Source of the DNA: Xenopus tropicalis
Lineage: Eukaryota; Chordata; Amphibia; Anura; Pipidae
Direction: 5' to 3'
NCBI RefSeq assembly: GCF_000004195.4
Contig: NC_030684.2
Span: 108,282,429 to 108,346,428, forward strand
Length of the DNA: 64,000 nucleotides
Shown: one piece after another, positions 23,262 to 33,681 of the stretch
Numbering within the stretch: position 1 is the first letter of the stretch
How the letters are laid out: the number at the start of each line of letters is the position of its first letter
Program-made: the position numbers and the translations under genes
Notes under the pieces: generated by a model
What the model was told of the DNA's origin: nothing
The model's database searches: none
The model's input: only the letters and a program-made list of their open reading frames with translations

Positions 23262-23544
23262 GGGGCTGATTTACTAATCCATGAATCCGAAATGAGAAAA
23301 ATTCGTATTGGAAAACGAACATTTTGCAATTTTTTCGTATTTTTTTGCGATTTTTTACGTCGCCATTACGACTTTTTCGTAAATTGTCGCAACTTTTTCG
23401 TAACCGTTCTGACTTGCGCGAATTGTCGCGACTTTTTCGTATTGAGCGCTCGAAAAATTTGCGACAATTCGCAAAATACCGATCATTACGAAAAAAACGC
23501 ATTCGGACGCTTTTCGGACATTCGTGGATTAGTAAATGTGCCCC
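23262..23544. mobile_element. TIR MITE (GGGGC..ATTTACTAATCCA), CpG-rich, 283 bp
   Basis: The left end GGGGCTGATTTACTAATCCA and the right end reversed (GGGGCACATTTACTAATCCA) match over at least 18 of 20 positions. Flanks TAT/TAT could be a 3-bp duplication. The interior is built from many short variants of 'GCGACTTTTTCGTAA', giving an unusual mix of AT-richness and many CpGs. The 98-, 110- and 144-codon frames on both strands are Arg/Phe-rich translations of this internal repeat, not proteins. Confidence 0.8.
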
Positions 23545-23579
23545 TATATGTGCGTGTTTTTTCCTTGAAATGTCTAGCA

Positions 23580-23599
23580 GATTATTATTATTATTATTT
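23580..23599. repeat. (ATT)n short microsatellite
   Basis: About six ATT/TTA units. Confidence 0.8.
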
Positions 23600-24142
23600 A
23601 GATATGTTAATGATGTTTATTGGCCTTGTGAGTGCTATTTGCATAAGCAGGATTGAGCACAAAATAAGGATAAATATTATGGAATATTTTATTTTTCTCA
23701 TTGAGGTTTATGATAAAGCCTCTTGACAGAAGCACAAAATGGGGCTGAGTTACCGTTTTACTAGTGCAGTACCCTATGGCAGTGATTTATGTCTGGCAGA
23801 TCAGTCCTTGGTGTGAACAGACGGATACCGTAATGCTGTTTTTGCAAATGAATACGGGGTTGACAACTGCAGAGGGACAGTAAGGCCTAGGGTAAGGGGC
23901 CTGCACGGGGGGCAAGACAGCAATATCTGGGTTCTGTCCCTGCTAAAGGTTCTAGCAAAGGGCCAGCTGTAGGATAGCATGGGCTCCTCATACCCATTGC
24001 TACATTTATATAGCATTCCTGTAACTAGATTAAGCTACATTAGGTACAATAACATCACTCACTAAATGTGAACACATAGCTGCAGCCTAGAATAGAAAGG
24101 ATACAGTGATGAAGAATACCGAAAAGAAAGTTAAACATATAA
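23600..24142. other. Unassigned sequence
   Basis: No gene or repeat recognised. Confidence 0.35.
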
Positions 24143-24298
24143 GGGTTATTTAAGAAAAGGCACTAAGCTGCTACGGAGCAGTAAACCATAACAACCAATC
24201 AGCAGGTAGAATTTTCTGCTCACCTGTTTAAAAGCAAACATTATAGTAGTTGCTATGGGTTACCTACTGCTGGAAAAACTTAGTGCCTTTTATTACAG
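24143..24298. mobile_element. MITE (AAAAGGCACTAAG termini), about 156 bp
   Basis: GGGTTATTTAAGAAAAGGCA with CACTAAG at the left faces CTTAGTGCCTTTTATTACAG at the right. Inside, AACCATAACAACCAATCAGC faces TAGTAGTTGCTATGGGTTAC. It is related in structure to the elements at 25324 and 25618. It is non-coding. Confidence 0.65.
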
Positions 24299-25088
24299 AA
24301 AGCAATTAAAAGCAGAGCCTACTGAGCATGTGCAGTGTCAGTGACACTCAAAAGATGGCCCGATAAGATCAGTAGATATGGTGCTAAACAGCTTTGACAA
24401 AATACTGTTATTGGGCTGCTGGACCTGTGTGCTCTATCTATGACATTTGTGCTGCTGATCCCTTTATTTGGGCAGTATAGTAAGTAGTATAGAGCGTCTG
24501 TGGAGACCTAATTAAGGTCACTATCATTCAGTGGGGATGTACCACCTGTCACTATGGGGGCTGTGACATGGTCTCTACTCTCCTTCTGGGAAATGTTCAT
24601 TTTTGTTCTGGGTAGATTTTTGAAAACCAATTTCCTCTGCATTTCTGCAACCTCGTAGAACATCTTCCGTGCTTTCCTATCCCATTGATTTCTCCATTAT
24701 TTATGTCCTTGTGGATTTAAAATTGTAACCTGTACATTTTTTGCCTCCTATGGAATCCCTATGGAGTCGCCCGTTTTCTGAACCTGTGGAGTTTTTCCTT
24801 ATTTCTAAGCAAATCATTCTTGTTGCTGTCCCAATGACATACATTTAGGTAAGGGGGTCCTCAGCTTTATGAATCTGCCTGGTGAATAGTTGTATATTAA
24901 CTGTATCATCTGGACCTGAGCGCTTTATGTCTTTTGGCAACTGATTCCAATACACTGTATTCCAAGATGTGTGTTGCTTTGCATTGGTTGTTTAAATTCT
25001 GTGCTTGAAATAAAAAGGGTAACTTGAACCTGTGTCTTGGTTGTGTAACTGGTCACTGACAATGTCACTGTTCATTCCTAGCCATATT
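24299..25088. other. Unassigned sequence
   Basis: About 0.8 kb with no gene recognised. Confidence 0.35.
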
Positions 25089-25307
25089 CAGGGTTGGACT
25101 GGGAACCAGGCCAGTCTCATCCTACTTAAACGTTGTGTGGCTGTGCCCCCCTACACCCCCAATTGTGTTTATAAAGAGCAAGCAAAAGGTATAGGGGGTA
25201 GTGTGGGGTTTGGTGCTGGTCTTGCCCTACAGAGAAGTTCACACCTGGGGTGAGGGGCGCAAGAGGTGGGAACCCTGGTGGACTCCTTACACCCCAGTCC
25301 AGATCTG
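25089..25307. mobile_element. hAT-type MITE, 219 bp, near-perfect TSD
   Basis: Flanks GCCATATT (25081-25088) and GCTATATT (25308-25315) agree at 7 of 8 positions. The left end CAGGGTTGGACTGGGAACC is mirrored by ACCCCAGTCCAGATCTG at the right. Open frames on both strands (60-73 codons) are incidental. Confidence 0.75.
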
Positions 25308-25323
25308 GCTATATTTACGTTTA

Positions 25324-25486
25324 GGGGCATATTTATTAACTTTGGAGACAAACATCACTGATGATGTTGCCCAGAGCAATCAATCAGCAATTAGATTTGA
25401 ATGGTCACCTACAAGTTAGAAAACAAAAGCAAAGATCTATGGGCAACATCACTGGTGTTTGTCTTCAATATAAATAAATATGCCCC
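25324..25486. mobile_element. PIF/Harbinger-like MITE, 163 bp, TTA duplication
   Basis: GGGGCATATTTATTAACTTT at the left matches the reverse complement of the right end (GGGGCATATTTATTTATATT). Subterminal GACAAACATCACTGATG faces ACATCACTGGTGTTTGTC. Both flanks are TTA, the TWA target type of Harbinger elements, which suggests but does not prove that superfamily. Confidence 0.75.
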
Positions 25487-25617
25487 TTAGTCTTTGCTCT
25501 GAAAGGTATGGGGAAAACCATGTCCTGAGCAACACCCTAATGCAATACCTATGACTCTGTAGGTGGAAGTTATAATATCATATTATTGGCCCAGGCAGCA
25601 GCAAAGAACTGTAAACT

Positions 25618-25788
25618 GGGGTTCATTTATCAACACTGGGCAAATTTGCCCATGGGAAGTAACCCATGGCAACCAATCAAATTGTTGCATGTATTGTTCT
25701 ACCTGCAGCAGGCTGATAAAAGCCACTGATTGGTTTCTATGGGTTACTGTCCATGGACAAATTTGCCCAGTGTTGATAAATGAGCCCC
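25618..25788. mobile_element. MITE with ~58-bp TIRs, 171 bp
   Basis: GGGGTTCATTTATCAACACT at the left is matched by the reverse complement of the right end (GGGGCTCATTTATCAACACT). Complementarity continues through CTGGGCAAATTTG, CCATGG and GTAACCCAT..AACCAATCA, so most of the element is stem. No clear duplication. A split relative lies at 58970-59488. Confidence 0.8.
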
Positions 25789-27074
25789 TCTTGTAAATGA
25801 CCGGATGAACAGCAGTTTCACTTATATAGGTACATCTGGTACTAATCTCTACATTATGACATCATGAGAGGGGCATGTATATTCAATTAATTAACTGGAG
25901 TTAATAGGCATATTAGGGTCATTTATACGTTACAGTTGTGGAGAGAGTAAGTTACTTGACATGTATCTATCTTACATTATACATGTAAGTACCCTTAATA
26001 AACAGAAGATCAATCCTTACATATCACTTGTGACTACAGAAGCAGCGCATAATTGGATAGATTTGTCCATTCTGCTTGTTTTTTCTTCCCTTGACAGAAG
26101 AACCTATTACTATTGGAGACATACAAGTATTGCGAGGGAAAGCAGTCACTGCTAACAGATTGCCAAGATAAAGCCTAATGATTTTATTATTTAAAAAAAA
26201 AAAAAAAAAAGAAAAGTTTTCAATAAGTACGACAAGGGAACAGCACACAACTCATTAGCCAGAGGATTCATTTATGCATGATAATAGGTCTCCTTCATGG
26301 GAGAAGCGGTGTGTACACAGGTGCAAGCACTCTGGCATTGCAAAGCTGCAGCTGCAGCCACATCCATTATGTCAGCCCCTTAACCCCTTCCCTGCCAATA
26401 GGGTCTGCAATAGACAAAGCAGTGATCAACCTCCAGACTGGCAACCATTAGAGATGCTGGTCCTTCCTATTGTAGTTAAAATATATCCTAAAAGAACTGA
26501 TCTGTAACACAGTAAGAGAATCAAGTAGATATTACTGTGCAACCTCTACATAGTATTTATGAAGAGCTCTTATTTTTCGTTTCTGCTATACTGTTTGCTT
26601 ATTTTGACCATTGCTGGTTTATGGAGGACAAGGTACAATATCTATAGTATGTGCTTGCAAAGTTTAGTTCCTGAAGAAGTAACAAGGACCTATAGGCTAT
26701 GTTACTTTAGGTTGTATGGTCTGCAGAATGTAAAGGGTTAAAGGGTACCTATTGTGCTGACTGTGTTAATTTTTAATGTTGCCACATTGTTTATTTGTAA
26801 TTAACTTAGTGCTAATATACATTCTCAGTTTAGTGTGTTTATTGTTTACTAGGGTGATGCCATGGCACTTAGTTTGCAGTATGGGCAGGCTTCCTGCTTA
26901 GAACGGAGGTTCCAGAACAGTTCCAGGCCGGCAGGGCATTTGTGTTGACAGTTTGTTTTCTGCAGAACAATAGACTGAATCCTGTAAATACCAGTAAGGC
27001 AATGGTATTCGGAGCAATTTTGGGGCACTTTGCCTGGTACCTAGCATGAAATGACACGGCCCAATGTCTCCCAC
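25789..27074. other. Unassigned sequence with an A-run
   Basis: About 1.3 kb of unique-looking DNA with an ~18-nt A-run at about 26193-26210. No preceding coding relic or flanking duplication was seen to indicate a retrocopy. Confidence 0.4.
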
Positions 27075-27636
27075 TTAAGGTGGTCATACATAGACCAATA
27101 AAAACAATCTGATTTGTTGGCCCCTGTATGGGGCCCTTAAATGGCCTGCCTGAGTCATATCTGCCCAAAAACCAATCGGGAAGGCATAAAAATCCAGTTG
27201 GGACAAGGAATGCTTCTGCTTGCTGATGCAATACTTGCCCTGATCTACCATCATTGTAATGAAATTGTATTAGACCAGTTTTGGTCAGCTTATGGCAAGC
27301 TTGAGCTAGACAATATTAGGATGATCTAATTTTTTGGCCAAATGATCGTATCATAACAATGGTAAATGAAGGCTGTGGGGGTGAGGACTTGATATGGTCC
27401 TCACCTTGTTGGGATTTTTAAACCTGTCCATAGTTACATAGGGTTTAAAAAAGACCATCAAGTTCAAGCCTTCTAAGTAAACCCAGCTCACAGAAACCTA
27501 TACTGACCTATCAACACACTCACATACATAAACTATATATACCAATCAACATCTAGGTGATTTTTGGCCAGATATAAGTGAGGCCCCATACACAGGCCAA
27601 TAAGCTACTGACTCAGTTCATAAAGACCAAGGCGGC
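27075..27636. mobile_element. GGCCATAC-type MITE interrupted by a CR1 fragment
   Basis: It starts at TTAAGGTGGTCATACATAGA. The interior (GGCCCCTGTATGGGGCCC, GGACTTGATATGGTCCTCACC) matches the family. After the CR1 fragment (27431-27558) it resumes as TTTTTGGCCAGATATAAGTG, GGCCCCATACACAGGCC and CCAATAAGCTACTGACTCAG, as in the 864-1176 copy. The right end is eroded. The minus-strand 120-codon frame (26869-27231) overlapping its left end is not protein-like. Confidence 0.6.
27431..27558 (-). mobile_element. CR1 3'-end fragment, minus strand
   Basis: Reading the minus strand, TATATATAGTTTATGTATGT, GTGAGTGTGTTGAT, GGGTTTACTTAGAAGG, CTTGAACTTGATGG, TCTTTTTTAAACCC and TATGTAACTATG match the CR1 3' UTR and tail at 19150-19311 in the same order. 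Only about 128 bp is present, a typical dead-on-arrival 5' truncation. It is inserted within the MITE at 27075-27636. Confidence 0.88.
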
Positions 27637-27744
27637 AACTGTTAATGTGGCTTGACATCTGCCTTTTGGATCATAAAATAGATTTGTGGCTTGGCATCTG
27701 CCTGTTGGAAATAAAAGGATTCAAATGTTTGGGTTACTCAGCCT

Positions 27745-28104
27745 TTAAAGGACATGTCAACCCCAAAAATGTTTTTTTATGTCTAAGCAACTTTGCATTA
27801 TACATTCATTATACATTTGTAATGTTATTTAAGTTATTTGTACATCTAATTATATGTATTTTTTTTATTCTCTGCCCTTGTGGCAGCACGCAAGGCAGCA
27901 GACTAACAGACCTGTCTTGCTGGAGGAGACTGACCTGCAATACTGTTTAAAGAGTTCAGCAAATGCTGCTTTCTATAGCAATTACATTTACAACTAACTT
28001 CTAAAGCACTAAAAATTTTTTAATAAACTCATATTGGAAATGTGCTTAGAATTATGTTTTCTTTTATTTGGCAAAACATTATTTATTGGGTTGATGAGCC
28101 TTAA
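27745..28104. mobile_element. T2-type TTAA element, 360 bp
   Basis: TTAAAGGACATGTCAACCCC at the left faces TTGGGTTGATGAGCCTTAA at the right. Interior blocks GCAACTTTGCATTATAC, TTCTCTGCCCTTGTGGCAGC and GGAGGAGACTGACCTGCAAT match my recollection of a common Xenopus T2-like repeat. It is non-coding. Confidence 0.75.
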
Positions 28105-29158
28105 GATTAAAAAAGTAGATACTAAAATAATAAAGGAAGAAAACAAAAAAGTACATTCGTCTGTGTGACAAGATAAGTAACTGAAAGGTTATTTTTAAAA
28201 ACAATTTCCCTTTATGGAAAAAATATTTGACCCATCAAATCTGTAGCGAGAAACGGCCAAACATTAGGAAAATGAGTTATGCGCAGTCATCTTCTACTTA
28301 CTGTTTATTTCTTTACTAGTTCATTAAATGTAATTGTGTTGTTATCAGCAGTAGAATTAAAGCCATCCTTGTTTCTGCTCAATTAATATAATTGGTGTTT
28401 GGAGATGGGCTATGTCCTTGCCCTTCTTTGATACAATTAGCTCTCATTACTTCTGTGCTCATGTGATTGCACTTGCATTCGCCGAGTAAATGATATTGAG
28501 ACGTATAATGTAATCAAGTTCCTGCCAGAAAGATATTTTTGCTCATAGAGCATTACCATTGTCATCATGCAAAGAAGCAACATCTGGTTTCCATTGATGT
28601 TAGTTCAGAAAACTCCATTCTAATGCTACAGAATTAACATGGCAACATCTTTAAGTTCTTCTTTCCCTTGTTTTTCTTTTTTTATTCTCAGTGAAAAAGC
28701 GGCGGGACTGAATACTGGAATATTCTTGAAACTCTATATTACATTTAAATCCTACCTAACTGTATATTGTCTACTTTTAGCCTCTTATACGCACAATTTA
28801 AACCATGTTAATACAATTGCTATAGACCTTTTGAACACAGACCCTACACCTAATAAAAGTAATATAGAAACATATATAATAATATTTTAAGTCCCCATGA
28901 AATCACAGGCTGATTTTGCAATCACCAGCCTAAATTTAGCTGCAAGTTAGAGAAAAATATATTTCCAAACAACGAAAATGCCACTTTGCCCAAAATGCAG
29001 GTTGTCAATCTGAATACAAATCATAGCTGTTCAAAGTTCAGTGGGAAAAACTAGAAACTTTCACTTTTACTACGGTAGGTAAGGTGGGTAATGTTAAACA
29101 TCCACATGGGTCGTGGTATCTCCTCCCAAATGCCGAGTGTGGAACTTTTTATATACAG
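28105..29158. other. Unassigned unique DNA; candidate conserved block 28320-28560
   Basis: No gene recognised. The central part is non-repetitive and rich in AATTA-type homeodomain core motifs (CAATTAATATAATTG, TACAATTAGC) and TGATTGCA-type motifs. That is the look of conserved non-coding elements, but only an alignment could show it. Confidence 0.3.
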
Positions 29159-29602
29159 TTAAGGTGGCCATACATGAGTAGATTTAGGTTGCTGATCCGA
29201 GGCAACTAATCTGCCCATGTTTGGGGACCCTTGACAGGCCTACCTGGCCTAAAATTGGCCAAATGTTGATTAGGCAGATTTGATTTTCCTGTTGGATTGG
29301 GGACCACATAGCATCATTCATGCGGTCCTCGCTCCAATGGGTCCTATTTCTGTAATTGTAATTTGATAGTTTGACCTTAGGTGGGCATATCCAGTGTCAG
29401 ACTGGCCCACCAGGAAACCAGGAAAACTCCCGGGGGGCCCAGGTGTAAGTGGGCCCTCCTGCTCCTGAGCATTTGGCCTGCTTCAGGCCTTTGGGTGAGG
29501 AAAGGAGGAAAAATAGTTTGGAGAGTGGGCCAATGGTCGAAGGTTTTCCAGTGGGCCCCTGGGGTCCCAGTCCGACACTGGGCATATCGGTGGATGATTT
29601 TA
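29159..29602. mobile_element. GGCCATAC-type TTAA MITE, host of a hAT insertion
   Basis: It begins TTAAGGTGGCCATACATGAG. The family core GGGGACCACATAGCATCATT, CATGCGGTCCTCGCTCCAAT is present. The element is interrupted at GGCATATC by the hAT element at 29392-29580 and continues for a few bases as CGGTGG. Confidence 0.7.
29392..29580. mobile_element. hAT-type MITE, 189 bp, perfect 8-bp TSD
   Basis: GGCATATC at 29384-29391 and again at 29581-29588 frames CAGTGTCAGACTGGCCCACC at the left and the mirror-image CCCAGTCCGACACTG at the right. Perfect duplication and CAGTG ends point to the hAT superfamily. The 74-149-codon frames on both strands across it are incidental. A fragment of the same family lies at 33606-33663. 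Confidence 0.9.
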
Positions 29603-30486
29603 TAGTGAATGGTTGCCTTAACACATTTTTTGCACCTCTTAATGAGAACTTTATATTGGCTCAGAAAAAAATCCAACACTTTAGATTTAAAATGAACAAA
29701 AAGCCTAGAAAAGGTTAACAAACATGTTCCAAGCAGTTCAGGTTTCAAAACGACTGCATCTAATTTAAAACAGAAATAAGAATTTACAAAAACACTCACA
29801 AAAGAGAAAACAGCAGGAAATAACATTGGAAAAGTAGCAGCACTCCATTAAATAATCTGAATATCATGCAAAATCCATTAATTCCTCATTGGGAGCATTT
29901 GCTCTATTGGCAGGAACACCCACACCTCACTATCTCACTGTATGGGATGATATTATTTAGGATCCCCAGAACTGTTATTATATCTAATTGACATATTTAA
30001 CTGACGCCTGGTTCCAAACCCAAGTTATTTTGAGGAGCAGCAGAAAGAAGAGGAAGGTTATGTGTGTATAAAACTCAGAATGCCAGGAAAATTGCTTACT
30101 TGATTGCAATGCTTTTCCTTCACTGTAACAAGAGGGTTCTAGTACATTATGATTTCACTTTGAAAATGTACTTGATGTTGTGAAGATTTTTTCAAACCCA
30201 GTGGTGATCTCATATTGAAAGCATTAAGCTCCTTAGATTGTTCAGCCTACTTGGTGACTGAGGACTAACTAACTGTAGGTCACCTGCTGACAGCCAAGCA
30301 CACCTAAGTTTAGTACCTTATCATCATCTTTTATTTGTGTACTGCAACCAAATGATGCCATGCTTTGCAAGAATGTAACAAATAAAGAACTTACAATTAA
30401 GGGTTGATGAATAAAAGGGAAAGAACTTGCAATTAAAATGTGATGATTATTCTTTGTAGAAAAATCTAAGGTGTAAGATTGGGATT
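29603..30486. other. Unassigned sequence
   Basis: No gene or repeat recognised. Confidence 0.35.
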
Positions 30487-30726
30487 TTAAAGGAAAACTA
30501 CACCCCCAGAATGAATATTGATTGATCCCTTCCTTCCTATAGGATCACCGCATAGTGGATGCTTCCCCTGCATCGCCATATCGCCTTTTTTCAAATGACC
30601 GGAAGCCAAGTTTTAACAGGTATTTTCAAATAAAGCATTCAAAATACTAAATGGTTTGCAGGATAGGGCAATTATTGGGGCAGGGTAGAATAGATTTTTT
30701 ACTTTTTAGTGTTACTTTTCCTTTAA
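30487..30726. mobile_element. T2-type TTAA MITE, 240 bp
   Basis: TTAAAGGAAAACTACACCCC at the left and TTAGTGTTACTTTTCCTTTAA at the right are inverted copies over the terminal ~16 bp. TTAA at both ends is the presumed target duplication. The interior is non-coding. Confidence 0.8.
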
Positions 30727-31334
30727 TATCACATTAAGTAGTCTATTAAGGAATCCTACCAAACTGGAATATATATATATATCAGTAAATGCCCTTTTAC
30801 ACCCTTTCCCTTGAGCCACCATTTTTAGATGGGCTGTGTGCTCCTTTAAAGATCACCTGACAGGAAATAATGCACCTCTAACTGTAACAGGAAAAAGTGT
30901 GGAAGTAAAAGACAGAATTTTGTCCATTAATTGGCTCATCTGCCCTAACATGTATGTGTTTGTACACTCAGTAAATCATATGGTCCCAGGAGGCGGCCCT
31001 TAGTACTTAAAATGGCAATTTTCTATTTAGGATTACCCAATGGCACATACTACTAAAAAAGTCTATTTTTATGAAATTGACTTATTTAGATAAAGCAGGG
31101 TTTTACATAAGAGCTGTTGTATGTGGTATGTGGTATATATTTATATAGACCTACATTGTTCAGGGATATATTTTTCCTTTAAAAGGGGGTAAATCTGTAG
31201 GGATTATTTTATGGGTTGAAGGGAGGAACCAACTTTGGAAGGTTGTGACAGTGAAATCTAGACATTCAGGGGGGCAAGAGTAGTCAATTATAGATTAAAG
31301 AGAGGAAAATGTATTAAATGGTGCATAGGGACTA
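30727..31334. other. Unassigned sequence
   Basis: Contains a short TA patch (30769-30782) and a small GTATGTGGTATGTGGTATAT triplication near 31119-31138. Nothing else recognised. Confidence 0.35.
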
Positions 31335-31791
31335 TTAAAGGAGAAGGAAAGGCTAGTAAAGAGTTAATCTCAAGCTGCAGGCATACCTTCAGTTGTCTCA
31401 ATAGTGCCCTTAAGTCTCTCCATATTTCTCCTGTTCAGAAGATCTGAAGCCAAACAGGAAAAAAAAGGCTGAGCTGTGTAAAGAATGTTCCCATAATTCC
31501 TCACTCCTGCACAGACACCCAGACCAAGTGAACATGCTCAGTTAGTTAGACTATGAGTCAGCTTCCTGCTGATTGGCTCAGATCCACATTCCTAAGGGGG
31601 GGAGTGAGTTCTTAACATTCTTGAGGGAGGGGGGAGCAGGAGAGAGCAGGAAGTTGAAAGCTGTGTGTCTCTGGCAGAGGAAAACAGACACAACTAATCT
31701 TTTTACAGAGAAGTCATGTGTGCTTATGGTTGTATTTACATAGACCTTTCTGATAAAGCTTACTTAGTTTTTACCTTTCCTTCTCCTTTAA
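31335..31791. mobile_element. T2-type TTAA MITE, 457 bp
   Basis: TTAAAGGAGAAGGAAAGG at the left and its exact reverse complement CCTTTCCTTCTCCTTTAA at the right give a perfect 18-bp TIR including TTAA. Interior blocks CCATATTTCTCCTGTTCAGA and GCTCAGTTAGTTAGACTATG are family-like. This is one of the best-preserved T2 copies in the window. Confidence 0.9.
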
Positions 31792-32774
31792 AGGGCTCAG
31801 AGTAGCACAGGGGAGCACTAGACTGGCCTCACTTTCAACAAACAGCAAGAATAGCGAGCAAGCCAACGATGCAAGGCAACTAATCAATTTATTACTTGGG
31901 TCATGCCACAAGAATTTGGTTAAGAGTTAAAGCCTTTCTGCATGATAAAGTGGGGGTTCAAAAATTCTGCAATAATATTTTTGATGTGGTATTAGTAATT
32001 AGAAAGACCTTAAACAATCTGACTCATTTAATAAGTCAGGGGCAGTGCTAGGTGCAAATACAGGCACACTTGCTCCATGTGATAGTAAGGTGTATTATTA
32101 TAAAACAGATAGACCCCAGTGTACCTATGTGTTTGTGTAGTGACCAAGCTGCAAAGAGCAATGCTAGGGGCCCAACACCAGTACTTTACACTTGCCTTGG
32201 TCACTAATATTATTGTTTGGTCACTTATACATACTGGTCACTAATACTAATGTACAGCCCTATTGCAACCAGCAACTCCAAATGTGTCCCCTATAGCGTG
32301 AAATAAAAAAACACCATGTGACCCCAGCAACCAGAAAGCAGAATAAACCTGAGGCCAGATTTGTTAATGCCATTAATACAATTTTTACTTATGCTTTAAT
32401 TTTGGCTCTTTATTATACCATACAAATTCCAGTATATAAACAGTTTCAATTGCAAGTAAAGCACTGTAGAACTAAATTATAAATAATATGAAAAACCCCA
32501 TAAAGAATATAAATTAAGCACATTTTCAATTGTCTGAAACTATAACTACCTCTGTAATATTGAGAATCATAGAACAGTAGCTAATGGATGAACTAGTTGA
32601 ACATACTTCAAGGCATTTTTATTTATCTAACTTCAACTTTTCCTGTTTCGGCTTGATACATGTGGACAATGCTGGTTCTGGTCATTACATCCTGTTTTGT
32701 GATGATGCGTATAATCCACATCATCACTGACCCCATGGACTTCCTGTCATTTAAAACCTATAAGTTGAGGACTA
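31792..32774. other. Unassigned sequence
   Basis: About 1 kb of AT-rich DNA. No gene or repeat recognised. Confidence 0.35.
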
Positions 32775-32960
32775 TTAAAGGGGTGGTTTACCTTTAAGTT
32801 AACTTTAAGTTATGTAATAGAATGGCCTATTCTTAGCAACTTTGCAATTGCTCTTCACTATTTGTTTTTTATAGTTTTTTAATTATTTGTCTTCCTTTTC
32901 TGCCTCTTTCTAGCTGACAGATGGAGGTCACTCACTCTGGCAGCCAAGCGATGCATCATT
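32775..32960. mobile_element. T2-type element, truncated
   Basis: TTAAAGGGGTGGTTTACCTT, TTAAGTTATGTAATAGAATGG, TAGCAACTTTGCAATTG and CTGACAGATGGAGGTCACTC are the reverse complement of the right part of the 10938-11799 host element. The match ends near 32960. Confidence 0.75.
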
Positions 32961-33104
32961 TGCACTGTTTATATCCCCACAATTCTCCAGCACCATCACA
33001 TTTTTCGAAAACAAATTCCAGCTTTCACCCAGTTGCCATTTTTTTCTCTAACACATAAGCATGTTTCTCTAGTCAAATGCACAGCTAAAGCAGAGCTTCT
33101 ATGG

Positions 33105-33364
33105 AAACCAGGGATGCAGAGGCGGGCCAAGTCGGACGGGCACCCTAGGCCATCCAACTGGCCACGTCGCCCCTTCCCCAGCATGCACAAATGCACACAT
33201 GCACACTCGAGAACACTGTAGAGGGGGGAGTGTGGTGCGCAAGCCACACAGTGGCCGGGCAAGAGATCCCAAACTAGGAGTTGGCACAGAGGTACCTGCC
33301 TAGCACCCCCTCACTGTTACGCCCCAGGCAGGTGCCTCCTCTGCCTACCCCTTGTTCCAGCCCT
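33105..33364 (-). mobile_element. Possible hAT-type repeat (CAGGGCTGGAACAAGGGG terminus)
   Basis: On the minus strand it starts CAGGGCTGGAACAAGGGGTA, then GGCAGAGGAGGCACCTGCCT, and contains CCTAGGGTGCCCGTCCGACT near the far end. The block order is familiar from GC-rich frog hAT repeats. No target duplication was found. Confidence 0.4.
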
Positions 33365-33605
33365 GCAGTGATGTCACCTCTTCATTGGCTACTAGACTGG
33401 AGGGCGTGTTTAGTAACCTGAGCTGAGCAGAACTGAGCATGCTCAGCCACCAGCCAAAGTAAATTCCTGAGGGAAGGGGCTGAGTGGGTTAGAGGAGGAA
33501 AGGGATCTATATATACTATACTCTATTCATCCATCTATCAAGCTTTCTTGTTCCCATACAAAAATAGGGAATAACCATGAAATTGGCTAAATAGATAGAA
33601 GCTGG

Positions 33606-33663
33606 ACAGCCCACTGGCCCACCGGGAGTTTTCCTGGTATCCTGGTGGGCCAGTCTGACACTG
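33606..33663 (-). mobile_element. Fragment of the 29392-type hAT MITE
   Basis: Reading the minus strand, CAGTGTCAGACTGGCCCACC and CCAGGAAAACTCCCGG repeat the left end of the 29392-29580 element. The rest is deleted. Confidence 0.75.
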
Positions 33664-33681
33664 GGATTAGTGAAAGATAAG

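Noticed and set aside
23206..23726. Frames of 98, 110 and 144 codons on both strands
   Set aside because: Arg/Phe-rich translations of internal short repeats of the MITE at 23262-23544.
26192..26210. Retroposed gene copy ending in poly(A)
   Set aside because: The A-run has no coding relic upstream and no flanking duplication.
29377..29826. 149-codon minus-strand frame
   Set aside because: Crosses the boundary of a nested hAT MITE with a perfect TSD. No domain recognised.
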